Position numbers and translations under genes: made by a program. This document shows, one piece after another, positions 36,867 to 48,265 of a stretch of DNA of 64,000 bases. This DNA comes from Brachybacterium sp. FME24 (lineage in GTDB: Bacteria > Actinomycetota > Actinomycetes > Actinomycetales > Dermabacteraceae), in contig NZ_JABUXV010000006.1 in assembly GCF_014897705.1 (NCBI RefSeq), positions 62,001 to 126,000 of the forward strand, written 5' to 3'. How positions within the stretch are numbered: position 1 is the first letter of the stretch; the number at the start of each line of letters is the position of its first letter. The notes beneath the pieces were generated by a model. That model did no database searches and was not told where the DNA came from. It worked only from the letters and a program-made list of their open reading frames with translations.

Positions 36867-37979
36867 TCAGGCGGTGGTGACGACCTCGACCCGCTGGAAC
36901 TCCTTGAGGTCCAGGTATCCGGTGGTCGCCATGGCATGGCGCAGCGCTCCGACCAGGTTGGTGGTGCCGTCGGCCGCGAGCGACGGGCCGAACAGGATCT
37001 GCTCGAGAGGCGCGACCGTGCTGACGTCCACGCGGTGGCCCCGGGTGAGAGTCTGGTGATGGGCCTCACTGCCCCAGTGATGTCCATGGCCCGGCGCTTC
37101 CTCGGCGCGGGCGAGGGCCGCCCCCACCATCAGCCCGTCAGCACCGCAGGCGATCGCCTTGACCAGGTCGCCGGAGCGGCCGAGGCCGCCGTCGGCGATG
37201 ACGTGGACGTAGCGGCCGCCGGATTCGTCCATGTAGTCGCGACGGGCGGCGGCCACGTCGGCCACCGCGCTCGCGAGCGGCACGGAGATGCCGAGCGTCT
37301 CCCTGGTGGTCTGCGAAGCACCGCCGCCGAAGCCGACCAGTACGCCCGCGGCGCCGGTGCGCATGAGGTGCAGGGCCGCGGTGTACGTCGCGCAGCCGCC
37401 GACGATGACGGGGACGTCCAGCTCGTAGATGAACCTCTTGAGGTTCAACGGCTCACGACCGGTCGAGACGTGCTCGGCGGAGACGGTGGTGCCGCGGATG
37501 AAGAACAGGTCCACGCCCGCATCCACCACGGTCTTCCAGTGCTCCTGCGTGCGCTGCGGGGACAGTGATCCGGCCGCGGTGACGCCGGCGTCGCGCAACT
37601 GCTGGATCCGGTCGCGGATCAGCTCGGGCTTGACCGGCTCCTCGTAGATCTCGCGCATGACCTGGACGACCTGGTCGTCTGAGGCGCCCGCGACCTGGTC
37701 GAACTGCGGCGTCGGGTCCTCGTAGCGGGTCCACAGCCCCTCGAGATCGAGCACGCCGAGCCCCCCGAGCTGACCGAGCTGGATCGCGGTCTCCGGGGAC
37801 ATCAGGGAGTCCATGGGAGCGGCGAAGATCGGGATCTCGAAGCGGTAGGCGTCCACCTGCCAGGCGGTGGAGACATCTTCGGGGTCACGCGTACGACGGG
37901 ACGGCACCACCGCCACGTCGTCGAAGCTGTAGCTGCGGCGTCCCCGCTTGTTGCGGCCTATCTCGATCTCGCTCATCAC
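36867..37979 (-). CDS. guaB3: GuaB3 family IMP dehydrogenase-related protein
   Basis: A 370-residue TIM-barrel protein without CBS domains. SYSFDDVAVVPSRRTRDPEDV near the start, IPIFAAPMDSLMSPETA and the Cys-containing VIVGGCATYTAALHLMRTGA define the GuaB3 group. GuaB3 has been reported to act as a GMP reductase in cyanobacteria; the role here may be similar, which is inference. Start: GTG at 37979, immediately followed by ATG. A TAGACT box (37986-37991, reverse strand) ends 6 bases before the GTG, so the message is probably leaderless. Confidence 0.93.
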   Translation of the reverse strand: MMSEIEIGRNKRGRRSYSFDDVAVVPSRRTRDPEDVSTAWQVDAYRFEIPIFAAPMDSLMSPETAIQLGQLGGLGVLDLEGLWTRYEDPTPQFDQVAGASDDQVVQVMREIYEEPVKPELIRDRIQQLRDAGVTAAGSLSPQRTQEHWKTVVDAGVDLFFIRGTTVSAEHVSTGREPLNLKRFIYELDVPVIVGGCATYTAALHLMRTGAAGVLVGFGGGASQTTRETLGISVPLASAVADVAAARRDYMDESGGRYVHVIADGGLGRSGDLVKAIACGADGLMVGAALARAEEAPGHGHHWGSEAHHQTLTRGHRVDVSTVAPLEQILFGPSLAADGTTNLVGALRHAMATTGYLDLKEFQRVEVVTTA

Positions 37980-37985
37980 AGGGGG

Positions 37986-37991
37986 AGTCTA
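37986..37991 (-). promoter_or_regulatory. Putative -10 box of leaderless guaB3
   Basis: TAGACT on the reverse strand, 6 bases before the GTG at 37979. The same hexamer precedes guaA. Confidence 0.57.
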
Positions 37992-38032
37992 CCGTCGGGT
38001 TCCCGGTGCGCGGCCCGGGCTACCGTGAGTCG

Positions 38033-38584
38033 ATGAGCTCCGATCGCGACACCGGTGCCGCACCCGATTCGACGCCGGGGACGGATGGTCCTCCCCCGCT
38101 CGATTCCGGCCCGACCCTGCTCTGGCCCTGCATCGTCGCAGCTGCCGGCCTGGTGCTGACGATCCTCGAGGTGGGACGCCTGGTGCAGCTCGCCCCCGCC
38201 GACGGCCAGGCCAGGCCCCTGAACGGCCTGATCCTCGCCGCGGCCCTCGCATGCGGCGGATTCTCGATGACGCGGCTGCTGCAGCTGATGGTCTTCGCCG
38301 GCTCCCGACGCACCCGGCACACCGCAGGCGTCGGAGCTCCGCGCCGCGAGGTCCCCTGGCAGCTGACCGACGTCCACTCCCTGCACGCTGTGTGGGTGAT
38401 CGGGGTGGGCGCCTCGATCGCGCTCATGGGGCTGCTCGGGCTGTGGTCCCTCCTCGGCGGGCTCCCCTCGGGGCTCGAGCCCGGCTGGCCCTCGCTGCTG
38501 ATCGGCGCCCTGGTGGCGCTCCTCGCACGCCTGGCCTGGCAGCGCACGACGGCGCGGTGGACGGCCTCGGGCGACGGGATCTGA
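38033..38584 (+). CDS. Hypothetical four-helix membrane protein
   Basis: A 183-residue membrane protein: a hydrophilic Asp/Pro-rich N-terminus (~30 residues), then hydrophobic segments at roughly 32-52, 63-87, 117-142 and 147-165, and a short basic end. No known family recognised. The ATG at 38033 follows a TACCGT box (38021-38026) by 6 bases; an upstream in-frame ATG is not supported. Divergent from guaB3, with the two putative -10 boxes only about 30 bases apart. Confidence 0.7.
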   Translation: MSSDRDTGAAPDSTPGTDGPPPLDSGPTLLWPCIVAAAGLVLTILEVGRLVQLAPADGQARPLNGLILAAALACGGFSMTRLLQLMVFAGSRRTRHTAGVGAPRREVPWQLTDVHSLHAVWVIGVGASIALMGLLGLWSLLGGLPSGLEPGWPSLLIGALVALLARLAWQRTTARWTASGDGI

Positions 38585-38604
38585 GCAGACCCGATCGGAA
38601 CCCC

Positions 38605-39312
38605 TCAGAGCGGCCAGGTGGTGGAGACGTCCGGCGTCTTGCCCTTCTTCTTCAGGAATTCGTTGAAGTTCTCCGCCCAGCTCCGGTGCCATCCGATCTG
38701 TTCGCGGTGAAGGTCCTCCAGCGAGGACGCGCCCACCTGCGGATGCGCGGCGACGATGGCACGCAGCACATCCAGGGTCGCGGAGACGTCGACGTCGGCC
38801 GTGTGCAGGCGCCCGTCCTGCTCGATCCCGTAGTGGGCGAGCATGTCCGTCAGGGTCCGCTTGCCCTTGCGGAAACGGTCCACACCACGGTCCACGACCA
38901 GCGGGTCGATCACGGGGGCGACGTCGTGACCGAGGCGCGAGGTGAGCGTGGGCAGACCCAGCCGGGTCAGTTCGTTCTCGAGGATAGCCAGGTCGAAGCT
39001 GCCGTTGAAGGCGACCAGCGGCACATCCTTGCCCAGGGACTCGGCGATCATCGAGGCGACCTCCTCGAGCGCGTCGGCAGCTTTCAGACCGTGGGCGCGG
39101 GCGTGGTCGGTGCTGATCCCGTGGACGCGCTGGGCGGGCTCGGGGATGTCCATCTCGGGATCGATCAGCCAGGTCGCGACGGTCTCGTGGTCGCGACCCG
39201 GGCCCACGGAGTGCACGAGGGCCACCGTCACGATCCGGTCGGTGGCCACGTTGGTGCCGGTGGTCTCGGTATCGAAGCCGAGCAGGGGTGCGTCGAGCCA
39301 GGTGCTGGTCAT
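38605..39312 (-). CDS. DnaQ-like 3'-5' exonuclease
   Basis: A 235-residue DEDD exonuclease. ExoI LGFDTETTGTN holds the D-x-E pair, ExoII LVAFNGSFDLAILENEL supplies the next Asp, and ExoIII HTADVDVSATLDVLRAI has the H-x-A-x-x-D pattern of DEDDh enzymes. It resembles the epsilon subunit or stand-alone exonucleases; without a BRCT or polymerase domain its partner is unknown. The ATG at 39312 follows a TACGCT box (39319-39324, reverse strand) by 6 bases. Confidence 0.9.
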   Translation of the reverse strand: MTSTWLDAPLLGFDTETTGTNVATDRIVTVALVHSVGPGRDHETVATWLIDPEMDIPEPAQRVHGISTDHARAHGLKAADALEEVASMIAESLGKDVPLVAFNGSFDLAILENELTRLGLPTLTSRLGHDVAPVIDPLVVDRGVDRFRKGKRTLTDMLAHYGIEQDGRLHTADVDVSATLDVLRAIVAAHPQVGASSLEDLHREQIGWHRSWAENFNEFLKKKGKTPDVSTTWPL

Positions 39313-39561
39313 GCCCTCAGCGTATCGGCCGGGCCCGACGATCGTTCCTCCCCAGAGCACCCGCCGTGCTCCCGCGACCAGTCCCCCACCCGATCACCGC
39401 AGGGCGAGGACCAGTGCGACCTTGGGCACGGAATGAACGCGTCAAGACCTGCGCAAAGTCACACGAGAAGCGAGGAGCCGGTCGCCACCGCGGAAGGTCG
39501 TGCCAGCCTCCACCGTGCGAGGTGGCGCCGGCGGCCCCGGCCCGCGATGGCGCCGAGCGCC

Positions 39562-41202
<1,641 letters not shown>

Positions 41203-41325
41203 TCACGGCGGGGCATCGAGGGGGCCCGCTGAGAGGGTCGATCGTGGCCTAGAGTGGCGTCGCCCCGGAGGCGGGGCATGCAGACGATCCACGAGACTGT
41301 CCACCTTCTTCCCGGGAGCTCGACC

Positions 41326-42969
41326 ATGTCCCCCACGAGCGTTCAGACCGATTCCGCCCTCCCCGGCTCGACCGGAGCCGGAAGCAACCGGAACTGGCAC
41401 CTCAGCTTCGGCCTCCTCACGGCTGCCACGTTCATCTCCCTCACCATCTGGTCGTTCTCCCACACCGACGCCTCGGTGAGCCCGGCGCTGCTGATCATCG
41501 CGATCATGTTCGGCCTGTTCATGGCGTTCAACATCGGCGGCAACGATGTCGCCAACTCCTTCGGCACGAGCGTCGGAGCCGGGACCCTCACGATGAAGCA
41601 GGCGCTCATGGTGGCCGCCGTCTTCGAGGTCTCCGGCGCGATCCTCGCCGGTGGTTCGGTCACCGAGACCGTCCGCAGCGGCATCGTCGACCTCGACAGC
41701 ATGCACGTGGACCCCCAGGATTTCGTCTACATCATGATGTCGGCCCTGCTGGGCGCAGCGGTCTGGCTGCTGCTGGCGACCAAGATGGGTTGGCCGGTCT
41801 CCACCACCCACGCGATCATCGGCGGCATCGTCGGGGCCGCGCTCACCACCGGAGTGGTCACCGGCACCGGCGGGCTGGACATGGTCCAGTGGGGCGAGAT
41901 CGGGCAGATCGCGATCTCCTGGGTCCTCTCCCCCCTCCTGGGCGGCGCCGCCTCCTTCATCCTGTTCGGTCTCATCAAGAGGCATATCCTCACGCCGGCG
42001 GCCCGTGCCGTCGCCCTGGGCTCGCACGGCTTCGACGACGAGGAGGACGACCTCGACGACGATGACGATGACGACGACGAGGACCAGGAACGGCGCCACG
42101 TCCCGGGCTACGAGCGCGTCTCCGAGCTCCAGCAGGCTGCGTTCGCCGAATCGGCCGCGCTCGACCTCAGGCCCGGTGGACCGGGGGCGCAGCTCGCCGA
42201 AGCCGCCGCGCTGCTGTCCAAGAAGGAACGCAAGGCCGCCCGCAAGATCGAGCGCAAGGCCGCGTACCACGCCCTGGAGCGGCGGGTCCCGCCGCTGGCC
42301 GCGGGAGGCGCCGTGATCATCGCGGCGATGCTCGTGTTCAAGGGCCTGCGCAATCTCGAGCTGGGCATCTCCCTCGGAGGCGGTCTGCTGCTGCTGCTCA
42401 TGGTCGGGGTCGCCGTGTGGATGGGCGTGACGCTGTTCGCACGTGCCCTGAAGAAGCAGTCGATCAACCGGGCCACGTTCATCATGTTCAGCTGGATGCA
42501 GGTGTTCACGGCCTGCGCCTTCGCGTTCAGCCACGGTGCCAACGACATCGCCAACGCGATCGGCCCGTTCGCAGCCGTGCTCGACGTGCTGCGCACCGGC
42601 GCCATCTCGGAGGAGGCCACGGTCCCCACCGCCGTGCTCGTCGCCTTCGGCATCGCCCTCGTCTCCGGCCTGTGGTTCATCGGCCGACGGGTGATCGCCA
42701 CCGTCGGCACCGGCCTGACGTCGATGCACCCGTCCTCCGGCTTCGCCGCTGAGCTCTCGGCCGCCGCGGTGGTGCTGGCCGCCTCCGTCATGGGCCTCCC
42801 GGTGTCCTCGACCCACATCCTCATCGGCGCGGTTCTCGGCGTGGGCATGGTGAACCGCTCGGCGAACTGGAGGCTGATGCGGCCGATCTTCCTCGCGTGG
42901 CTCATCACGCTGCCGGCGGCCGCCGGCATCGGCGCCCTCGGGGTCCTGGTTCTGCGCGCCGTCTTCTGA
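41326..42969 (+). CDS. pit: PiT-family inorganic phosphate transporter
   Basis: A 547-residue membrane transporter moving phosphate with cations. Both PiT half-signatures are present: GGNDVANSFGTSVGAG (71-86) and, in the C-terminal half, SHGANDIANAIGPF. The central cytoplasmic loop is long and very acidic, with eight consecutive Asp inside residues 237-254, followed by a basic helical stretch (KKERKAARKIERKA). The ATG at 41326 has GGGAG 7 bases upstream and is favoured over an ATG 24 codons earlier. Confidence 0.95.
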   Translation: MSPTSVQTDSALPGSTGAGSNRNWHLSFGLLTAATFISLTIWSFSHTDASVSPALLIIAIMFGLFMAFNIGGNDVANSFGTSVGAGTLTMKQALMVAAVFEVSGAILAGGSVTETVRSGIVDLDSMHVDPQDFVYIMMSALLGAAVWLLLATKMGWPVSTTHAIIGGIVGAALTTGVVTGTGGLDMVQWGEIGQIAISWVLSPLLGGAASFILFGLIKRHILTPAARAVALGSHGFDDEEDDLDDDDDDDDEDQERRHVPGYERVSELQQAAFAESAALDLRPGGPGAQLAEAAALLSKKERKAARKIERKAAYHALERRVPPLAAGGAVIIAAMLVFKGLRNLELGISLGGGLLLLLMVGVAVWMGVTLFARALKKQSINRATFIMFSWMQVFTACAFAFSHGANDIANAIGPFAAVLDVLRTGAISEEATVPTAVLVAFGIALVSGLWFIGRRVIATVGTGLTSMHPSSGFAAELSAAAVVLAASVMGLPVSSTHILIGAVLGVGMVNRSANWRLMRPIFLAWLITLPAAAGIGALGVLVLRAVF

Positions 42970-43003
42970 GGGGCACCGCTCCCCGCTGCTGCGGCTCGAG
43001 GGC

Positions 43004-43786
43004 CTAGGGCTTCGGGTCGCCCGGTCGAGCAGGCTCCTGGCCTCCGAGGACTCTGCGCACCCGGTCGAACTCGGTCCGGAAGGCCACGGCGTCGTCCTCG
43101 TAGCAGGGATGCCAGGGCATTCCGAGGCGCGCGGCGAGCTCCCGGTCGCGAGCCACGCGACGCCGACTGCGGGCGAGATCGACGAGCACCGCACGCGAGG
43201 GCGCGGGGCGCAGTCCGGCGACGCCCTGCAGGACACGCAGCCCGTCGAAGGACGCGGAATCCCAGCCGATCTCCGGGATCACCCACTGGTGGGACGTGCC
43301 ACCGGCCTGCTGCAGCCCGATGAGTGCCAGGCTCCCTCGTTCGGCCTCCCCCACCGCATAGTCCACCTCCGCGACCCGGGCGCGATCGACCACCCGCAGC
43401 CCGCGCCGCAGCCCGAGGGTGCCGTCGGCCTCGTCCAGGAGCGCGACGCGATGGGTGACGAGCACCGGGATGAGTCCCCACAGGGCGAACAGCGCCCACA
43501 GCAGCGCAGCGCCGACCAGCAGCTGCGTCCAGGCCGGCGCGAGGAGCTGTTCGAGCAGACCGTCGTGCCCGTCGCCGAGCCGGCCACGACGCCATTGCTG
43601 CAAGCCGGCCCCGGCGAACGGACTGAGCAGGACGGAGACGAGGGGCAGACCGATCAGGGCACCGGGCCGGTACCGCCCTGCGATGCTGGGGCCGATGATC
43701 ACGGCGCCACTGCGTGTGCGTCGCGGCTGCGGGGCATCATCGCGGGATGGCTGCTCCCCGGGCCCCTCGGTGCTGCTTGCCTTCAC
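43004..43786 (-). CDS. Hypothetical membrane protein
   Basis: A 260-residue protein with a polar N-terminal ~35 residues and two separated hydrophobic helices (about 41-60 and 87-108). The soluble domain that follows has alternating strands (VLVTHRVALLDEADGTLGLRR, then VDRARVAEVDYAVGEAERG) reminiscent of a bacterial PH-like domain. The GTG at 43786 is selected because a TAGGCT box (43793-43798, reverse strand) ends 6 bases before it; the earlier GTG touches the box. Function unknown. It lies alone between convergent pit and the RluA-type gene. Confidence 0.65.
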   Translation of the reverse strand: MKASSTEGPGEQPSRDDAPQPRRTRSGAVIIGPSIAGRYRPGALIGLPLVSVLLSPFAGAGLQQWRRGRLGDGHDGLLEQLLAPAWTQLLVGAALLWALFALWGLIPVLVTHRVALLDEADGTLGLRRGLRVVDRARVAEVDYAVGEAERGSLALIGLQQAGGTSHQWVIPEIGWDSASFDGLRVLQGVAGLRPAPSRAVLVDLARSRRRVARDRELAARLGMPWHPCYEDDAVAFRTEFDRVRRVLGGQEPARPGDPKP

Positions 43787-43795
43787 GGCCACAGC

Positions 43796-44776
43796 CTACG
43801 TACTCCGGGCCCTGGTCATGGACGCGGGATGCTGACGGGAGACGAATCGCCGCTGCGCCCCGCTGAAGGGGTCGGTGAAGGAGAGAGTGCGGGCCAGCAG
43901 CTGGAGCGGCATCGCGGGTGCGGCGCGCGGGGCGGGGTACAGATCTTCCCCGAGGATCGGGGCGCCACGGCTCGAGAGCTGGAGGCGCAGCTGGTGGGTG
44001 CGGCCGGTGCGGGGCCGCAGCCGCAGCAGCGCGGTACCGTCGCCGGCCACCTCGAGGACCGTGAGGTCTGTGACGGCGTTCGGCTCCCCCGCCAGCACCC
44101 GGGCGGTGAGCTCGCCGCGGAGTTTGACGAGATGGTCGCGCAGGATCGCCTCCTCGCCCTCCTGCAGGGCCAGGACGCACTCGGGGGCAGGGACCACGCG
44201 GGCCTCGTACACCTTGGCGACCTCGGACCGGGCGAACAGCTGCTGGTAGGCCGAGCGCTCCTGTGGACGGATACCGAAGGCGAGCACCCCGGCGGTGCGG
44301 CGATCGAGACGATGCAGCGGCACCAGGGTCTCGATCCCGGTGGCCCGGCGCAGCCTCACCAGGGCGCTGGAGAGCACATGCGCTCCCCGCGGCATGGTCG
44401 CCATGTCGTGGGGCTTGTCGAGCACCAGCAGGTGCTCGTCGCGGTGCAGGATCGACAGGTCGATCTCCGGCACGTCCTCGGCGCGCAGCTGCCGGTGGAA
44501 CCACAGTTCGGCCCCGGGGCCGACAGAATCCGCTGCCGCCCAGGGCCGGCCGTCGGCACCGACGATCTCGCCGCACGCGAAGCGCTCGCCCAACGGTTTC
44601 GCCTGCGGATCCGCCAGGGCCGGGAACCGCTCGAGCAGAGACTCGAGAGCGGGCCGGGACTCTGGTGCCTCCCGTGGGACCGACCAGCGGACGGCATCGA
44701 GGCCGTCACGCTGCGGCAACGGCGGGGGCTGCCTGCGCGCACGCCGTCGGGCCGCGCGGCCCGGTCGCTCGCTCAC
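43796..44776 (-). CDS. RluA-family pseudouridine synthase
   Basis: A 326-residue pseudouridine synthase acting on structured RNA (rRNA or tRNA). The catalytic motif LHRLDRRTAGVLAFG places Asp158 as nucleophile, with LLVLDKPHDMATMPRG upstream and RTGRTHQLRLQL downstream, all RluA/RsuA landmarks. It has a basic N-terminal extension and no obvious S4 domain. The GTG at 44776 overlaps the stop of the preceding gene by 4 bases, which decides the start. Exact target position unknown. Confidence 0.88.
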   Translation of the reverse strand: MSERPGRAARRRARRQPPPLPQRDGLDAVRWSVPREAPESRPALESLLERFPALADPQAKPLGERFACGEIVGADGRPWAAADSVGPGAELWFHRQLRAEDVPEIDLSILHRDEHLLVLDKPHDMATMPRGAHVLSSALVRLRRATGIETLVPLHRLDRRTAGVLAFGIRPQERSAYQQLFARSEVAKVYEARVVPAPECVLALQEGEEAILRDHLVKLRGELTARVLAGEPNAVTDLTVLEVAGDGTALLRLRPRTGRTHQLRLQLSSRGAPILGEDLYPAPRAAPAMPLQLLARTLSFTDPFSGAQRRFVSRQHPASMTRARST

Positions 44777-45474
44777 AGACCCCACACGGCGAAGGTCAGC
44801 ACGTTGTGGAAGACGTAGAACGCCGCGAGGGCGAGCAGCAGCAGATTCGGGTGGCGGTCCACGACGCTCAGTGCCTGCGGCGCCTGGGCGAGAAGGTCCG
44901 CCGTGGTGATCGCGTCGATATGGTCGATCCTCACGCCGGCCTCTCGGGCCCGATGCAGCGTCATCTCCTGCGCCCGCGGGCCGAAGAAGCGGCTGGAGAC
45001 GGCGAGCACTCGTCGGCCGGAGGAGTCCATCACGTAGACGCCGTCATACGCGGTCTCGGTGGCGTCCAGCATCTCCGCGGGGGTGGCGCCGCGATCGATG
45101 TCGCGCACGGCGATGACCCGGCCCACCTCGTCCCAGCGGGCCCTGCGGGTGCGTCGGGCCAGGCTGCGCAGTTCGAAGCCTTCGGCATCGATCTGCAACC
45201 AGGCGGTGAGGGTCCGCAGACAGACGATCGCGGCGAGCGTCGCGACCAGGACCCAGATCAGCAGGGGCGCCGTGAACACGACATCGCGCAGCATGTCGGG
45301 ATGGTTCCACAGCCGCTGGCCGACGAAGCTGATGAGCACGAGGAACTCGAGCACGACGACGAAGACGAACCCTGCCACCAGGGTGCCGATCACGACGCCG
45401 GCGGGCGGCCCGAAGGTACGGGTGGGCAGATCGCCGTCGTCCACGGGGTGGATGGCATCCGGACTGCTGATCAC
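44773..45474 (-). CDS. Membrane protein with PH-like domain
   Basis: A 233-residue protein: two N-terminal helices (VVIGTLVAGFVFVVVLEFLVLI and a second around LLIWVLVATLAAIVCLR), then a domain beginning LQIDAEGFELRSLARRTRRARWDEVGRV, which looks like a bacterial PH-type fold, and a C-terminal helix. The GTG at 45474 has GGAGGAG 5 bases upstream, which decides it over a GTG eight codons earlier. Coupled to the pseudouridine synthase by a GTGA overlap. Function unknown. Confidence 0.7.
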   Translation of the reverse strand: MISSPDAIHPVDDGDLPTRTFGPPAGVVIGTLVAGFVFVVVLEFLVLISFVGQRLWNHPDMLRDVVFTAPLLIWVLVATLAAIVCLRTLTAWLQIDAEGFELRSLARRTRRARWDEVGRVIAVRDIDRGATPAEMLDATETAYDGVYVMDSSGRRVLAVSSRFFGPRAQEMTLHRAREAGVRIDHIDAITTADLLAQAPQALSVVDRHPNLLLLALAAFYVFHNVLTFAVWGL

Positions 45475-45640
45475 CACTTCTCCTCCGACCGTCGGCACTC
45501 ATGGACTTGTTGGACGTGCCCATCTTAATCCGCGCAGTTCGTTCTCAGGAGTGCTTCACCGCACGTGGGACTCCGCGTCGCGGAACCCGCACGACCAGCG
45601 AGGACACCGGCTCCCGACCATCTGGTCGCCGACATGAGGA

Positions 45641-45680
45641 ACGGGCGGGCAGCACGGGTCTCCCCGTACTGCCCGCCCGT
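45641..45680 (-). terminator. Terminator hairpin after groEL
   Basis: ACGGGCGGGCAG (45641-45652) pairs with CTGCCCGCCCGT (45669-45680) and the stem continues with five more pairs after one mismatch around a 4-base loop. It lies downstream of leftward groEL, 43 bases past its stop. Confidence 0.78.
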
Positions 45681-45722
45681 CTGACGACCGTGAGCGACCC
45701 TCAGGTCAGCTCACATCTCGGC

Positions 45723-47611
<1,889 letters not shown>

Positions 47612-47720
47612 GCGGCTCACTCCTTCATGAAGAGATGACTCTGTATGAGTAGGGGGTCAGGGATCCCGATCCCGATCGTCGTCGCGGTGCCGATCGAGGA
47701 GGATCCCTCTGCAGCAGCTT

Positions 47721-47747
47721 CTGGCACTCTCGGCCGTCGACTGCCAA
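47721..47747. promoter_or_regulatory. Degenerate second CIRCE-like element
   Basis: CTGGCACTC, then 9 bases, then GACTGCCAA: each arm matches the CIRCE consensus at 7 of 9 positions with the right spacing. It lies just downstream of the groES -10 box, where a bound HrcA would block the start region. It is 49 bases centre-to-centre from the strong CIRCE. Confidence 0.6.
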
Positions 47748-47755
47748 CGACCCCA

Positions 47756-47784
47756 ACTCTAGGACCGCTTTGGCACTCGTGCAA
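47756..47784 (-). promoter_or_regulatory. groES promoter (-35 TTGCAC, -10 TAGAGT)
   Basis: On the reverse strand TTGCAC (47779-47784) and TAGAGT (47756-47761) are separated by exactly 17 bases. The -35 box sits in the spacer of the strong CIRCE, so HrcA binding would directly exclude RNA polymerase. The 5' leader of groES would be about 140 bases. Confidence 0.75.
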
Positions 47785-47796
47785 GGCGAGTGCTAA
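47770..47796. promoter_or_regulatory. CIRCE element (HrcA operator)
   Basis: TTGGCACTC, 9-base spacer, GAGTGCTAA: one mismatch from the CIRCE consensus TTAGCACTC-N9-GAGTGCTAA. HrcA represses class I heat-shock genes from this element; hrcA itself is not in the window. Confidence 0.92.
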
Positions 47797-47861
47797 TTCC
47801 GGATCTCCTGACCGCCTGCCACGGCACGCCCCCACACCCTCGAGCACCACCTGCGCGGCAG

Positions 47862-48017
47862 GTCACATACTTATTGTGAACTCGGCAACCAGGCGGGCTC
47901 CGGCTCTGGAAGTCGCGGCCCGACCGGGGTAGAACGGACGCTGTCGAACGTACCGCAGCACCTGCGATCCAGGGCTCGGCCATCCATGTCGCACCGAACC
48001 ACAGGGGACACTCCGCC
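47862..48017. other. Region between the groES control region and the small ORF
   Basis: No gene is seen. A short AT-richer stretch (CATACTTATTGTGAACTC at about 47866-47884) stands out and may hold a rightward promoter for the small ORF at 48018, but no convincing -35/-10 pair with normal spacing is present. Confidence 0.4.
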
Positions 48018-48188
48018 ATGACCTTCCTCCGCAAGCTCAGCACCGCTCTGAGCCGCAAGTCCGACCGCCTGCATGCCCAGGACATCGTCGAGGCCGGCGC
48101 CGCCGGTCGTCGCGAAGCCGATGCCTCCACCGCCACGATGAGGTCACATGGCACGCAGGGCATCCGCCCGTACGGCTTCGGATACTGA
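48018..48188 (+). CDS. Small 56-residue protein of unknown function
   Basis: An ATG-to-TGA reading of 57 codons gives a basic, soluble peptide (MTFLRKLSTALSRKSDRLHA, then an Ala-rich middle, ending GIRPYGFGY). The first ~20 residues form an amphipathic basic helix. Third positions are strongly GC (TTC CTC CGC AAG CTC AGC), as in true genes here. The stop is followed 25 bases later by a strong hairpin. A weak AGGGGAC precedes the ATG. It is divergent from groES. No family recognised; coding status rests on codon bias and the terminator. Confidence 0.6.
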   Translation: MTFLRKLSTALSRKSDRLHAQDIVEAGAAGRREADASTATMRSHGTQGIRPYGFGY

Positions 48189-48213
48189 GCACAGCTGCTG
48201 TCGATCCGCGATG

Positions 48214-48240
48214 CCCCTGCAGATCTCTGCAGGGGCTTCT
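48214..48240 (+). terminator. Intrinsic-type terminator after the small ORF
   Basis: CCCCTGCAGA (48214-48223) and TCTGCAGGGG (48226-48235) are perfect complements, followed by CTTCTTCG. It supports a real short transcript from the small ORF and may also serve the convergent phosphoesterase. Confidence 0.75.
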
Positions 48241-48265
48241 TCGTGCCCGGAATCGGCCGGGACGC

